A stretch of DNA of 64,000 bases from JAVVXB01 sp036651815 (GCA_036651815.1 JAVVXB010000016.1:1-64000), one strand, 5' to 3'. Shown: positions 36,478 through 45,963, numbered from the stretch's first letter. Notes: generated from the sequence alone by a model not told the origin. A program made the numbers and translations.

Positions 36478-37083
36478 TCACCACGCTGTGGTGTCGGCCG
36501 CTGGCAGCACATCCGGTGCTGCAGTTGTCTCTTCAGTCGGTACAGCATTGGGATCCGTTGCCGATGCGGTACCATTTCCCCCGGCCGTATCGTCCGGCAG
36601 TATTCCCGAAATGGGGATATAGTCGCCGATCTTCCGGTACTGTGACTGTTCCGGATACTGCATACCAAGATTCTTGGCAGCCTCCTGCGCGTCCTGTATC
36701 GTTACGGCACACTCGATCTTGACGTCTAATTCTACAATGCGTAGATTCGTCAGTTCAATCTCATTGTTGAGTGTGTTGATATCCGCATAGGCACGTGAAA
36801 TTCGCTCATAACCAGCCAGAATAAAGAGCACCATGCCAGCAAACAGAAAACCACAAAAAATCAAACCGATCCGCGATGCGGGCTTGATCTCATCCTTTGC
36901 TACGCGGATGCGAAAACCGTCGTCATCCATGACGACTTCCGGTTGCTGTTGCTTTTTCTGCCGATTCTTGACGGTATTACGCGCATATGCGCCGCCATCG
37001 GCATCATCGCTCTTTCCTTGTGCATACAGGCGCGTTTTCGGCGCTTTGCCTTTTCTTGGCTTGTCGTCGAATTCGATTTCCAA
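36478..37083 (-). CDS. ftsL: FtsL/DivIC-like septum protein
   Basis: The 201-residue protein has a long charged cytoplasmic N-terminus (about 1-72), one membrane segment (RIGLIFCGFLFAGMVLFIL, about 73-92) and an outside coiled coil (about 95-135: ADINTLNNEIELTNLRIVELDVKIE). A Thr/Ala/Pro-rich tail follows. This is the layout of FtsL and DivIC, which scaffold the divisome and partner the transpeptidase. Sequence is poorly conserved in this family, so the call rests on topology and on the position between rsmH and the PBP gene, which is where ftsL always lies. The C-terminal tail is longer than usual. Confidence 0.8.
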   Translation of the reverse strand: MEIEFDDKPRKGKAPKTRLYAQGKSDDADGGAYARNTVKNRQKKQQQPEVVMDDDGFRIRVAKDEIKPASRIGLIFCGFLFAGMVLFILAGYERISRAYADINTLNNEIELTNLRIVELDVKIECAVTIQDAQEAAKNLGMQYPEQSQYRKIGDYIPISGILPDDTAGGNGTASATDPNAVPTEETTAAPDVLPAADTTAW

Positions 37084-37128
37084 AGCTTATCCCTTCTATT
37101 CTGTTTATGCCGCGGGTTCGTAAGAAAT

Positions 37129-38070
37129 TCAAAGTTTCTCAATACACCTTAACTTGGCGCACGAAGCGCGGCTGTTTACCGTGAGTTCCTCCTGCGAGGC
37201 CGTCAGCGGTTTTTTGGTGAGGATTCTGACCGTCGGGCGTTTGCCACAGTTGCAAATCGGTGCGCTGGGCGGACAGGTGCAGGGTGATTCAAATCGCTTG
37301 AATGTCTGCTTGACAATACGATCCTCCAATGAATGAAACGTAATTATACACAATCTTCCGCCGCTTTGCAACAGGTCGTGAGCCGTACACACCGCACCTT
37401 TCAGCCCGTCCAGCTCGCCGTTGACCTCGATTCTGACAGCTTGAAAGGTGCGCCGCGCCGGATGCTGCGGTTCGTTGCGAAACTTTGCGGGAATCGCACC
37501 GCGAACAAGATCTGCCAGCTCTGCGGTGGTGGATACCGGCCGCTCCGTCCGCCGTTCCACGATCCGGTAAGCAATGCGCGATGCAAACCGTTCCTCCCCA
37601 TAATCCCTGAGTATTCGGGTCAGTTCTTCGGCGGAATAGCCATTGACAACATCATATGCCGACAACCCTTCTGTTCGATCCATACGCATATCCAGCGGTG
37701 CGTCATTATGATACGAAAAGCCTCTCTCCGGCGTATCCAGTTGATAAGATGATACCCCCAAATCCAGCAGAATACCATTGACCTTGGTCACGCCTATATC
37801 AGCAAGCAATTCCCTCATTTGAAAAAAATTGCCATGCAGCGCGGTGAACTGATCCTCATAGACGCCTAGCCGTTCCACCGCCGCCGACACGGCTTCTCTA
37901 TCCCGATCAATTCCAACGAGGTGTCCGTTTTCCGGAAGCTGCTGCAGCACTGCCTGCGCGTGTCCGCCGCCACCGAGCGTCCCATCCACGAAAACACCGC
38001 CCCGTGCGGGCGACAATAGCGACAGTACCTCATCCAGCAGGACGGGTACGTGTGTAAATGTCACAGTCAT
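37129..38070 (-). CDS. rsmH: 16S rRNA (cytosine1402-N4)-methyltransferase
   Basis: The 313-residue SAM-dependent methyltransferase modifies C1402 in the ribosomal P site. Its opening FTHVPVLLDEVL and the SAM loop DGTLGGGGHAQAVL (about 29-42) are family hallmarks, with NGILLDLGVSSYQLDTPERGFS and FHSLEDRIVKQTFK later. Its ATG overlaps the mraZ stop (ATGA), so it is translated with mraZ. Order mraZ-rsmH-ftsL is the standard head of the dcw cluster. Confidence 0.96.
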   Translation of the reverse strand: MTVTFTHVPVLLDEVLSLLSPARGGVFVDGTLGGGGHAQAVLQQLPENGHLVGIDRDREAVSAAVERLGVYEDQFTALHGNFFQMRELLADIGVTKVNGILLDLGVSSYQLDTPERGFSYHNDAPLDMRMDRTEGLSAYDVVNGYSAEELTRILRDYGEERFASRIAYRIVERRTERPVSTTAELADLVRGAIPAKFRNEPQHPARRTFQAVRIEVNGELDGLKGAVCTAHDLLQSGGRLCIITFHSLEDRIVKQTFKRFESPCTCPPSAPICNCGKRPTVRILTKKPLTASQEELTVNSRASCAKLRCIEKL

Positions 38071-38513
38071 ATCCCCATTTCAGCAAGGTGGCAGAGCGCG
38101 GCGTCGTATGCTTCGTCCGTCACCTCGTTATAGCGATTCAGCGCCGCTGGATTCCAGAACTCTATGCGGTCACCCACGCCGATGAGCGTCGCATCCTTTT
38201 CCAAACCTGCCGCATCCCGCAGCATCGGCGGGATCAGGATACGGCCTTGTTTATCGATCTCGCAAGCCGCGGCCATTGAATACAGTCTTCTGCGCACCGC
38301 CTGCGCGGATACATCCATAACCGGTAGTCTCGCCAGTTTTTCCGAGAAGGTTTCCCACTCCAGCACGGACATGCCAAACAAGCAATGCGAGGATTTTGAT
38401 TCTAACACGCCAAGCGTCAAAATGATCGTCTCACCGAGCGTATCACGCCATTTTGCGGGGATGAAAACACGACCCTTGGCGTCCAACATATGTTCAAACG
38501 ATCCGATCAGCAC
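38067..38513 (-). CDS. mraZ: MraZ transcriptional regulator of the dcw operon
   Basis: The start is a GTG at 38513 (protein beginning MLIGSFEHMLDAKGR), nine bases past a GGGGGG site; an upstream extension to 38591 does not resemble the family. The 148-residue protein has two AbrB-like repeats, each with a DxKGR core (HMLDAKGRVFIP and CEIDKQGRILIPP). MraZ forms a ring and represses its own operon by binding repeats in the promoter. The divergent region 38514-38756 should hold such sites, shared with the topoisomerase promoter, but clear tandem MraZ boxes were not recognised. Confidence 0.93.
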   Translation of the reverse strand: MLIGSFEHMLDAKGRVFIPAKWRDTLGETIILTLGVLESKSSHCLFGMSVLEWETFSEKLARLPVMDVSAQAVRRRLYSMAAACEIDKQGRILIPPMLRDAAGLEKDATLIGVGDRIEFWNPAALNRYNEVTDEAYDAALCHLAEMGI

Positions 38514-38710
38514 GACGTGTTGTCCCCCCTTCTGTATAAAACGCGATACTCTGGTTTTCTTATGCAGAAAGTATACACCACTCTTCCCCATTTGTCACCA
38601 CTTATATGGCGATTCCGGTGGTGAATTTTGAATTTTTTGAAAACTCGCGCTATTCCCGCTGTAAATGTCAAAAAGCGCACGGCATCCGCCATAGTTGAAT
38701 GGCACCAAGT

Positions 38711-38720
38711 ATGGTATACT
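38711..38720 (+). promoter_or_regulatory. Extended -10 promoter of the gyrB-type operon
   Basis: TGGTATACT (extended -10) lies about 37 bases before the ATG at 38757. No good -35 is present at 17 bases, consistent with an extended -10 promoter. A GGGGAG ribosome site precedes the gene. Confidence 0.5.
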
Positions 38721-38756
38721 GTGCAAGCTTAATATCAACATCTATGGGGAGAATTA

Positions 38757-40715
38757 ATGACAACCGATTATACAGTAGATCAAATAAAAGTTATGGAAGG
38801 GCTAGATGCCGTGCGAATGCGCCCCGGCATGTACATTGGCAGCACGGGACAGCGGGGTCTACATCACCTGCTATGGGAGATTGTGGATAACGGCATTGAT
38901 GAAGCGGCCAACGGCTACGCCAACGAAATCTGCGTGACGCTCAACCACGACAACTCCGTGACCGTCAGTGACAACGGGCGCGGCATTCCCGTGGGCATTC
39001 ATGAAAAACTTGGTGTATCCGGCGTTGAGGTCGTCTTTACCCAGCTGCACGCGGGCGGAAAATTTGGCAACGATTCCTATGGCTACTCCGGTGGGCTGCA
39101 CGGCGTGGGCGCTTCAGTTGTCAACGCTCTTTCCGCATGGCTAAACGTGGATGTATACAATGCCAATCGTGCCTATCACATGGAATTTCGCAGCGAAGAG
39201 GATGAAACCGGCCGTCTAGTTTCCGGCAAGCCCATTGGTTCGTTGCAGGAGATTGGCCGCACGCGGAAACAGGGAACAGTCGTCACCTTTATGCCGGACG
39301 AACGCGTATTCGAAACGGTCGTTATGAGTTATGACGCGATCTCCCGCCGTCTTCGGGAACTTGCGTATCTCAACCGGGGCGTCAAAATGACGCTGACTGA
39401 CAACCGTACCGATCAGCAGGAACGTACCGCCGAATATAAATTCGACGGTGGATTAAGCGATTTTGTAAAGTATCTGGGTGGAGACAAAACTGCGTTGTAT
39501 GATCCACCGGTTCACTTCTGCGGCAAATGCGGCGACATCATCGTTGAAGTTGCAATGCAGCATGATGACGGCTATGCCGATAATATTTTTTCCTATGTTA
39601 ACAACATTCCTACCACTGAGGGCGGCTCGCACGAAACGGGATTTAAATCTGCGCTGACCAAGGTGCTCAACGATTACTGCCGTAAGCTTGGTCTGCTCAA
39701 GGACAAGGACGCGCCGCTCTCCGGCGAGGATTTCCGGGAAGGCCTAACGGCGGTTCTATCGCTTAAAATGCACAACATCCAGTTTGAAGGGCAGACAAAG
39801 ACGAAACTCGGCAACACCGAAGCGCGCCCCGCCGTAGAAAGCGTTGTCATCGAGCAGCTTACACCGTTTCTCGAGGATCTAAAAAACGCCGAAACCGCGC
39901 AGACCATTGTGGACAAAGCGCTTAAGGCCGCCAAAGTACGCGAAGCCGCCCGCAAGGCCAAAGTCACCGCACGCGAAAAGAATAAGCTTGAAAATGCGCC
40001 CCTCGTTGGCAAGCTATCCAGCTGTTCCGGACGGGACAGCTCCCGAAACGAGCTGTTTATTGTGGAGGGCGATAGTGCTGGCGGCAGCGCAAAGCAGGGA
40101 CGTGACCGGCGATTTCAGGCCATATTGCCGTTACGTGGAAAGCCCCTCAACGTGGAAAAAAAGCGAATCGATCAGGTACTGCAAAACGAAGAATTTCGCA
40201 GCATTATCACCGCAGTCGGCACCAGCATCGGCGAAGATTTCGACATCAGTTCCCTCAAATACGACAAGATCATCATTCTCTCGGATGCCGATCAAGACGG
40301 CGCGCACATCCGCGCTATTTTGCTTACCTTCTTCTATCGATACATGAAGCCTCTCATTATGGACGGACACGTATATATTGGCCTTCCCCCACTCTACAAG
40401 GCGCAGAAGGGGGAAAAGCACATCTACTGTTACGATGACGAAGAGTTAAAGGCCGCCACAAAATCTCTGGGAAAAGGTTACGCCATTCAGCGTTACAAGG
40501 GGCTTGGTGAAATGAACCCTGAGCAGCTCTGGGAAACCACAATGAATCCGGATGGGCGTTCGATGCTGCGCATTGCTATTGAGGACGCAGCGGATGTGGA
40601 ACGTATGGTTACGGTGCTCATGGGTGACAAGGTACAGTGCCGCAAGGAATACATCTTTGAAAACGCCGACTTCAATAAGCAAAGTGCCGAAACCTTTGAA
40701 AAGCTGAGGACTTAA
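38757..40715 (+). CDS. gyrB: Type IIA topoisomerase subunit B (GyrB/ParE)
   Basis: The 652-residue protein has a GHKL ATPase domain with VDNGIDEA (Asn/Glu of motif I, about 43-50), SDNGRGIPVG and GGLHGVGASVVNALS. The TOPRIM half starts with LFIVEGDSAGGSAKQGRDR (about 435-455) and ILSDADQDGAHI. It supplies ATP hydrolysis and part of the cleavage site for DNA strand passage. Its length fits GyrB/ParE without the insert of enteric GyrB. It is followed four bases later by the partner A subunit. Whether the pair is gyrase or topoisomerase IV depends on the partner's C-terminal box, which is diverged here; a second pair elsewhere in the genome would settle this. Confidence 0.92.
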   Translation: MTTDYTVDQIKVMEGLDAVRMRPGMYIGSTGQRGLHHLLWEIVDNGIDEAANGYANEICVTLNHDNSVTVSDNGRGIPVGIHEKLGVSGVEVVFTQLHAGGKFGNDSYGYSGGLHGVGASVVNALSAWLNVDVYNANRAYHMEFRSEEDETGRLVSGKPIGSLQEIGRTRKQGTVVTFMPDERVFETVVMSYDAISRRLRELAYLNRGVKMTLTDNRTDQQERTAEYKFDGGLSDFVKYLGGDKTALYDPPVHFCGKCGDIIVEVAMQHDDGYADNIFSYVNNIPTTEGGSHETGFKSALTKVLNDYCRKLGLLKDKDAPLSGEDFREGLTAVLSLKMHNIQFEGQTKTKLGNTEARPAVESVVIEQLTPFLEDLKNAETAQTIVDKALKAAKVREAARKAKVTAREKNKLENAPLVGKLSSCSGRDSSRNELFIVEGDSAGGSAKQGRDRRFQAILPLRGKPLNVEKKRIDQVLQNEEFRSIITAVGTSIGEDFDISSLKYDKIIILSDADQDGAHIRAILLTFFYRYMKPLIMDGHVYIGLPPLYKAQKGEKHIYCYDDEELKAATKSLGKGYAIQRYKGLGEMNPEQLWETTMNPDGRSMLRIAIEDAADVERMVTVLMGDKVQCRKEYIFENADFNKQSAETFEKLRT

Positions 40716-40719
40716 CAAC

Positions 40720-43122
40720 ATGGCAACAAAAAAAACGGAACCCACGCGTCTTGAAACCATTATTATTAAGAACATGGACGAAGTCATGCATGACTCCATC
40801 ATGCCCTACGCCGAGCATGTTATTTTGGAACGTGCCCTTCCCCGGGTCGAGGACGGTCTCAAGCCAGTACAGCGGCGAATTCTCTACGCAATGATGGAAC
40901 TAGGGCTTTCTCCCGATAAGCCGCACCGAAAAAGTGCACGTATCGTAGGCGATTGTCTTGGTAAGTACCATCCCCACGGTGACACCTCCGTTTACGATGC
41001 TATGGTGCGCATGGCACAGCCCTACAATATGGAGGTCCCGCTGGTGGACGGCCACGGTAACTTTGGCAGCATTGACGGTGACAGCGCCGCCGCCATGCGG
41101 TACACCGAAGCACGCATGACCCCTGCGGCCATGCAACTGTTGCGAGATATTGAGAAGGACACCGTCCCTTTCAGCTTCAACTTCGACGATACCCTCAAGG
41201 AACCGGATCTGCTGCCCGGCCGTTTTCCCAGCCTGTTGGTAAACGGTGCAACCGGCATTGCCGTTGGCCTTGCCACAAATATTCCACCCCACAATCCCGT
41301 TGAAGCAATTAACGCCGTAATCGCAATGATGGAGGATCCACGTATCCCCCTGCCTGAGCTTATGAAGATTCTTCCTGCGCCGGATTTCCCCACCGGTGGT
41401 TTTCTGCTGCAATCGGACGAGATTATGCGTGCCTATGAAACCGGGCGCGGCAGACTGATTATGCGGGCCAAGACACATTTTGAAGATCAGAAAAACGGCA
41501 AAACGCTGATTGTAATCACCGAAATGCCGTTTCAGGTCAACAAAGCCAACGCGCTTGAAAAGATTCTGGCGATCAGTCAGGAGAAGAAGGCGCTGTTCGC
41601 CGGTATTGGTGACATTCGCGATGAATCTGACCGTGCGGGCATGCGCGCCGTTATTGAAATCAAGAAGGACGGCGACCCTGAAAAAATCTTACAATACCTA
41701 TTTAAATATTCGGATCTGCAAATGACATTCGGTGTCAATATGGTGGCCATTGCTGGCGGCCGCCCCCAACAGATGGGGCTCAAGCAGATCATCGCCCACT
41801 ATATCCGCCACCAGCGGAACGTTGTGACCCGCCGCACACAGTTTGATTTGGATACCGCGCAACGCCGCGAGCATATTCTCGCAGGTCTCATGGTGGCTGT
41901 CAATAATCTCGACCGGGTCATTGCTCTGATTCGCGCCAGCAAGTCGCCCAAGGAAGCTAAGGAAGCGCTGATGCAGACCTTTGGCCTAACCGAGATTCAA
42001 GCCCAGTCCATCCTTGATTTAAGATTGCAGCGGCTGACCAACATGGAACTGGTCATGATCCAGAAAGAATACGACGAGGTGGTGAAGTTGATTGTGGAAT
42101 TGCAGTCCATTCTCGCCTCCGAAAAAAAGTTGTTAAATATAATTAAGAAAGAACTGCTGGAAATTCGCGGCAGCATCGCCTGCGCACGGAGAACCCAAGT
42201 GGTTGCGGGCGACGCGGATATTGTCGTGGCCGAGGACGATCTCACCTTTGTGGAAGATGTGACCGTTGCGCTGTGCGAAGGGCTGAAAATCCGCCGCTGC
42301 CCCACCCGGCAGTTCAACGCCGCACAGATCAGCGAGGACAAGCCCCTCTTCATCCTGAAAACGCAAACCAACCAGCGCATCCGTCTTTTCACCGAGCAGG
42401 GCGCGATGCTCCAGATTGCGGTTTCAGATATTCCCGAAACGCGCGCCACTGCCCGGGCAAGCAACCTGGCCGCGCTGCTGCCATTTGAAAAGGATGAACG
42501 CGTCATTGCCATGTTTCCTGATGAAGAGGCGGGCGAGTATTTCTTTTACACCGCGCAGGGCAACATCAAACGCACGTCCACCGCAGAATACCGCATACGC
42601 ACCAAGCGTACGGCGGCCATCTCCCTGCGGGATCGTGACCGTGTCATTGGTATTGAAAAGCAATCGGCGGATCACGTTCTACTCATCACCCGCATGGGCA
42701 TGAGTATTCGATTTGCCACGGATACCATCCCGCTCATGGGCCGCGTCTCCGGCGGCGTCAAGTGCATTAAGCTCGAGATGGGTGATTCCGTGCTCTATGC
42801 TGCACAGTTGCCCGAGGAAGGCGAGATCCTCTGTATGACTGACCGCGGCTACGGTAAGCGCAGCCTGCTGTTTGATTACGAAGTACAGGGACGCAACGGC
42901 AAGGGACTGAAAACCTTTGACTTTAAGAAAAACGGTTCGAACGGCAATTATCTCGTGAGTGTGTTTCATGTGACCATGCCCTTTGTGTTTACCATGGTAC
43001 AACGGCACGGAACCAGAACGGAATTTTCCACCGACAGCGTCCATATCGAACAACGGGCCGGCAAGGGTGTTATGCTGGTGGCCGTCGTGTTGGATGATGA
43101 CATTGTCTCAGTGGAGCGATAA
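40720..43122 (+). CDS. gyrA: Type IIA topoisomerase subunit A (GyrA/ParC)
   Basis: The 800-residue protein has the breakage-reunion domain with the quinolone region DCLGKYHPHGDTSVYDAM (Thr at the GyrA Ser83 position, Asp at 87) and the catalytic tyrosine in AAMRYTEARM. A coiled coil (about 430-480) precedes the C-terminal beta-pinwheel. Its only candidate GyrA box is VQGRNGKGLKTF (about 727), a relaxed match to QRRGGKG, so strong negative supercoiling activity is uncertain and a ParC-like decatenase is possible. It is translated right after the B subunit (four-base gap). A terminator follows at 43143. Confidence 0.9.
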   Translation: MATKKTEPTRLETIIIKNMDEVMHDSIMPYAEHVILERALPRVEDGLKPVQRRILYAMMELGLSPDKPHRKSARIVGDCLGKYHPHGDTSVYDAMVRMAQPYNMEVPLVDGHGNFGSIDGDSAAAMRYTEARMTPAAMQLLRDIEKDTVPFSFNFDDTLKEPDLLPGRFPSLLVNGATGIAVGLATNIPPHNPVEAINAVIAMMEDPRIPLPELMKILPAPDFPTGGFLLQSDEIMRAYETGRGRLIMRAKTHFEDQKNGKTLIVITEMPFQVNKANALEKILAISQEKKALFAGIGDIRDESDRAGMRAVIEIKKDGDPEKILQYLFKYSDLQMTFGVNMVAIAGGRPQQMGLKQIIAHYIRHQRNVVTRRTQFDLDTAQRREHILAGLMVAVNNLDRVIALIRASKSPKEAKEALMQTFGLTEIQAQSILDLRLQRLTNMELVMIQKEYDEVVKLIVELQSILASEKKLLNIIKKELLEIRGSIACARRTQVVAGDADIVVAEDDLTFVEDVTVALCEGLKIRRCPTRQFNAAQISEDKPLFILKTQTNQRIRLFTEQGAMLQIAVSDIPETRATARASNLAALLPFEKDERVIAMFPDEEAGEYFFYTAQGNIKRTSTAEYRIRTKRTAAISLRDRDRVIGIEKQSADHVLLITRMGMSIRFATDTIPLMGRVSGGVKCIKLEMGDSVLYAAQLPEEGEILCMTDRGYGKRSLLFDYEVQGRNGKGLKTFDFKKNGSNGNYLVSVFHVTMPFVFTMVQRHGTRTEFSTDSVHIEQRAGKGVMLVAVVLDDDIVSVER

Positions 43123-43142
43123 CTCAATCTACGGTTTCTTGG

Positions 43143-43167
43143 ACGGATCGGTGATACACCGATCCGT
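43143..43167 (+). terminator. Terminator of the topoisomerase operon
   Basis: ACGGATCGGTG (43143-43153) pairs with CACCGATCCGT (43157-43167) around a three-base loop, followed by TTATTTG, twenty bases past the stop. Confidence 0.8.
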
Positions 43168-43206
43168 TTATTTGTATTGCTCCGATTGGGATTTAGCTTG
43201 TTAGAA

Positions 43207-43235
43207 TTGACAATTGTGAAATATTCGTATATATT
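43207..43235 (+). promoter_or_regulatory. Promoter of the E2-like/acyl-CoA ligase operon
   Basis: TTGACA (43207-43212), a 17-base spacer and TATATT (43230-43235), 54 bases before the first start codon. A close match to the housekeeping sigma consensus. Confidence 0.75.
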
Positions 43236-43288
43236 ATGTGGATATTATTCGAACTAATACTTCTTTTAGGATGGGATGAATTGGATCA

Positions 43289-44182
43289 ATGGAAGAAATT
43301 CAGAAAGTAAAGCGCCGCCGTGGCGACCGCATTGATGCAACCCGCGTCCGCGATCTGGACGGGATGCATGCCATTATTCCAGCGATGCTGCCAAACCGTG
43401 CCGACAACGAAGCTTTTATTCGCGAACTGATTGATGTCACAGCAATGGAAGCCTATGTCGCCAAAAAGAACGCTGAAAACCCCGAACATCGATACACCAT
43501 GTTTCAGGTCATTCTTTCCGCGATCGGCAGAGTCGTGGATATGCGGCCGCGCATGAACCGCTTCATCAAGGGTGAAAAGTACTACGACCGCAACCACATC
43601 ACTTTCTCCCTAATTGCAAAAAAGGCATTTTCAGACAACGGTGCGGAGTCTATCGCAATCCTAAGGTATGATCCCCAAAGCGAAAAGTCCAGCATCGACG
43701 AAATGCACGACAAGCTATGTGACTTCGTCCACAACATTCGTCACAAGGACAAAACCGACGACACCACCAGCACCATCGATCTCATCGTTAAAACCGGGCT
43801 GACACATTTTATCATGCGTCTATTGGCACGGCTGGATGACCACGGACATATGCCCACGCAACTCGTGCGTGAAGATCCCTACAACAGCACTGTGTGGGTC
43901 AGCAATCTAGGCTCCATCCAACTCAACGCCGGTTATCACCATCTCACAAACTGGGGCACAAACTCTTTATTTGTGGTCATCGGTGAACGACACATGCATC
44001 CCTATTTCGATGACGATGGAACTTTGAGTCTCAAGCCCGCCATCGAAATTGGTTTGACGCTCGACGAACGCATCGCCGATGGATACTACTACGCACGTAC
44101 GATACAACTCTTAAAACAACTATTGGCAAATCCAGAACTGCTGGATACGCCCGCTAAGGAGGCACTGAATATTGAAAATTGA
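43289..44182 (+). CDS. E2-like acyltransferase domain protein lacking the usual catalytic histidine
   Basis: The 297-residue protein has the chloramphenicol-acetyltransferase/2-oxoacid dehydrogenase E2 catalytic fold (DATRVRDLDGMHAIIPAML at the start, MFQVILSAIGRVVDMRPRMNRF, then WVSNLGSIQLNAGYHHL). There is no lipoyl or E1/E3-binding domain. The C-terminal active-site motif that is normally DHRxxDG reads LDERIADGYYYA, with Glu in the place of His. It may therefore be inactive or use another residue. Its stop overlaps the start of an acyl-CoA ligase, so the two probably act together on an acyl group. No E1 or E3 genes are near. Confidence 0.8.
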   Translation: MEEIQKVKRRRGDRIDATRVRDLDGMHAIIPAMLPNRADNEAFIRELIDVTAMEAYVAKKNAENPEHRYTMFQVILSAIGRVVDMRPRMNRFIKGEKYYDRNHITFSLIAKKAFSDNGAESIAILRYDPQSEKSSIDEMHDKLCDFVHNIRHKDKTDDTTSTIDLIVKTGLTHFIMRLLARLDDHGHMPTQLVREDPYNSTVWVSNLGSIQLNAGYHHLTNWGTNSLFVVIGERHMHPYFDDDGTLSLKPAIEIGLTLDERIADGYYYARTIQLLKQLLANPELLDTPAKEALNIEN

Positions 44183-45902
44183 AGATATGTCGAATGTGAA
44201 AGCGCCATGGCTCGGTTTCTATGGTGAAGTTCCCAAGCATCTGACTTACCCAGATGGCTCTATGAGCAATATGGTCGAGCGCGTCGCCGCCCAATACCCC
44301 AATTATATCGCGTTTACATTTATGGGTAAGAAGACCAGCTACCAGGCTATGGTCGAGCAGGTCAACCGCGTTGCAAAAGCGTTTGCGGCCATCGGTGTGA
44401 AGGAGGGCGACAAGGTTACGCTCTGCATGCCAAACTGTCCGCAGATCGTGCTGTGTTTCTACGCGCTCAATAAAATTGGTGCAATCGCATCCATGATTCA
44501 CCCGCTCTCCAGCGTTGGTGAAATTGAATTCTACATCAAGGATTCCGGTAGTCGGGTGGCTGTCACTCTGGATCAGTTCTACGGAAAATTCGAAGAGGTA
44601 CGCAAGACCACCTCGATTGATGCACTGATCATCACCAGCATTGCCGACGCACTCAGCCCCGTCGTTGCACTGGGCTTTCAACTCACCGAGGGCCGCAAGA
44701 TCAAGAAGATTGAAAAGAATGCACCGGTGTTGTACTGGAAGCCCTTTCAAAAAGCAGGCGACACATTTACTGGAAGCTGCTATGTTTCCCGCAAAGCTGA
44801 GGATCCCGCCGTCATTCTTTTCTCTGGCGGCACCACAGGCGTAACAAAGGGCATTCTACTCTCCAACCTCAACTTTAATGCGCTCGGAATCCAGACGGCT
44901 GCCATGTCCAATACCTTTCAGCCCGGTCAGCGTATGCTCGCCGCGATGCCCATGTTCCACGGCTTCGGTCTTGGCGTTTGTATTCACACCATGCTCTCCC
45001 AAGCAGGCTGCTCAATTCTCGTGCCGCGTGTTTCCGTGGAAAGCTATGCAAAGCTGCTGAAAAAAGAACAGCCTAACTATATTGCCGGTGTACCGACGCT
45101 GTATGAAGGGATCACCCGCAACCCGTTTATGGATGGCGTAGATCTCAGTTGTCTCATCGGCGTATTCAGCGGAGGGGACTGTCTCTCCATTGAACTCAAA
45201 AAGAAATTCGATTCCTTCCTGAAGGAACATCACGCTACCGTTCAGGTACGCGAAGGTTATGGTACCACCGAATGCGTGACCGCCAGTTGCCTCACCCCCT
45301 ATGATATGTACCGCGAAGGTAGCATCGGACTGCCGTTCCCCGATACGTACTATAAGATTGTTAAACCCGGCACCACAGAGGAGGTTCCCTATCAGGAAGA
45401 AGGCGAAATCTGCCTGACCGGTCCTTCTATGATGATCGAATACGTTAACCAGCCTGAAGAAACGGCCAATACGCTGAAAAAGCACGCGGACGGTCACATC
45501 TGGCTGCATACGGGCGACCTCGGCATTATGGATCAGGATGGCTTCATCTACTTTCGTCAGCGCATCAAGCGTATGATCGTAACCAGCGGATACAACGTAT
45601 ACCCTTCCCAGCTGGAAAATATCATTGATGCCCATGACAAGGTACTCATGAGTTGCGTCATCGGTGTACCGGATGCCTATCGGATGCAGAAGGTTAAGGC
45701 ATTCGTCGTGCTTCGCCCTAACATTCTACCCACGCCCTCCCTCAAGGAAGATCTCATGGCGCATTGTAAACGACATATCGCCAAGTATGCAATGCCCTAT
45801 GACATTGAGTTCCTCAACGAGTTGCCCAAAACCCTTGTGGGCAAAGTGGCTTACACCGTACTTGAGCGGAAAGAATCCGAAAAATCAGCCGCTGCTGTCT
45901 AA
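44172..45902 (+). CDS. Long-chain acyl-CoA synthetase/AMP-dependent ligase
   Basis: The start is a TTG at 44172, nine bases past AAGGAGG and overlapping the upstream stop by eleven bases. The 576-residue ANL-superfamily enzyme has the phosphate loop FSGGTTGVTKG (about 219-229), YGTTECVT, the TGD motif in WLHTGDLGIMDQDGF and the hinge/lysine region IKRMIVTSGYNVYP. It forms an acyl-adenylate and then an acyl thioester, with medium or long acyl chains likely. The pantetheine acceptor and exact substrate are not fixed by sequence. Coupled translation with the E2-like protein suggests that protein transfers or binds the same acyl group. Confidence 0.9.
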   Translation: MKIEDMSNVKAPWLGFYGEVPKHLTYPDGSMSNMVERVAAQYPNYIAFTFMGKKTSYQAMVEQVNRVAKAFAAIGVKEGDKVTLCMPNCPQIVLCFYALNKIGAIASMIHPLSSVGEIEFYIKDSGSRVAVTLDQFYGKFEEVRKTTSIDALIITSIADALSPVVALGFQLTEGRKIKKIEKNAPVLYWKPFQKAGDTFTGSCYVSRKAEDPAVILFSGGTTGVTKGILLSNLNFNALGIQTAAMSNTFQPGQRMLAAMPMFHGFGLGVCIHTMLSQAGCSILVPRVSVESYAKLLKKEQPNYIAGVPTLYEGITRNPFMDGVDLSCLIGVFSGGDCLSIELKKKFDSFLKEHHATVQVREGYGTTECVTASCLTPYDMYREGSIGLPFPDTYYKIVKPGTTEEVPYQEEGEICLTGPSMMIEYVNQPEETANTLKKHADGHIWLHTGDLGIMDQDGFIYFRQRIKRMIVTSGYNVYPSQLENIIDAHDKVLMSCVIGVPDAYRMQKVKAFVVLRPNILPTPSLKEDLMAHCKRHIAKYAMPYDIEFLNELPKTLVGKVAYTVLERKESEKSAAAV

Positions 45903-45930
45903 CGGATATATGCCTTAACCAAAAATACAA

Positions 45931-45963
45931 AGTGAACGCTTTTAATATGGCGTTCACTTTTTT
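45931..45963 (+). terminator. Terminator of the ligase operon
   Basis: AGTGAACGC (45931-45939) pairs with GCGTTCACT (45950-45958), followed by TTTTT, 28 bases past the stop. Confidence 0.85.
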
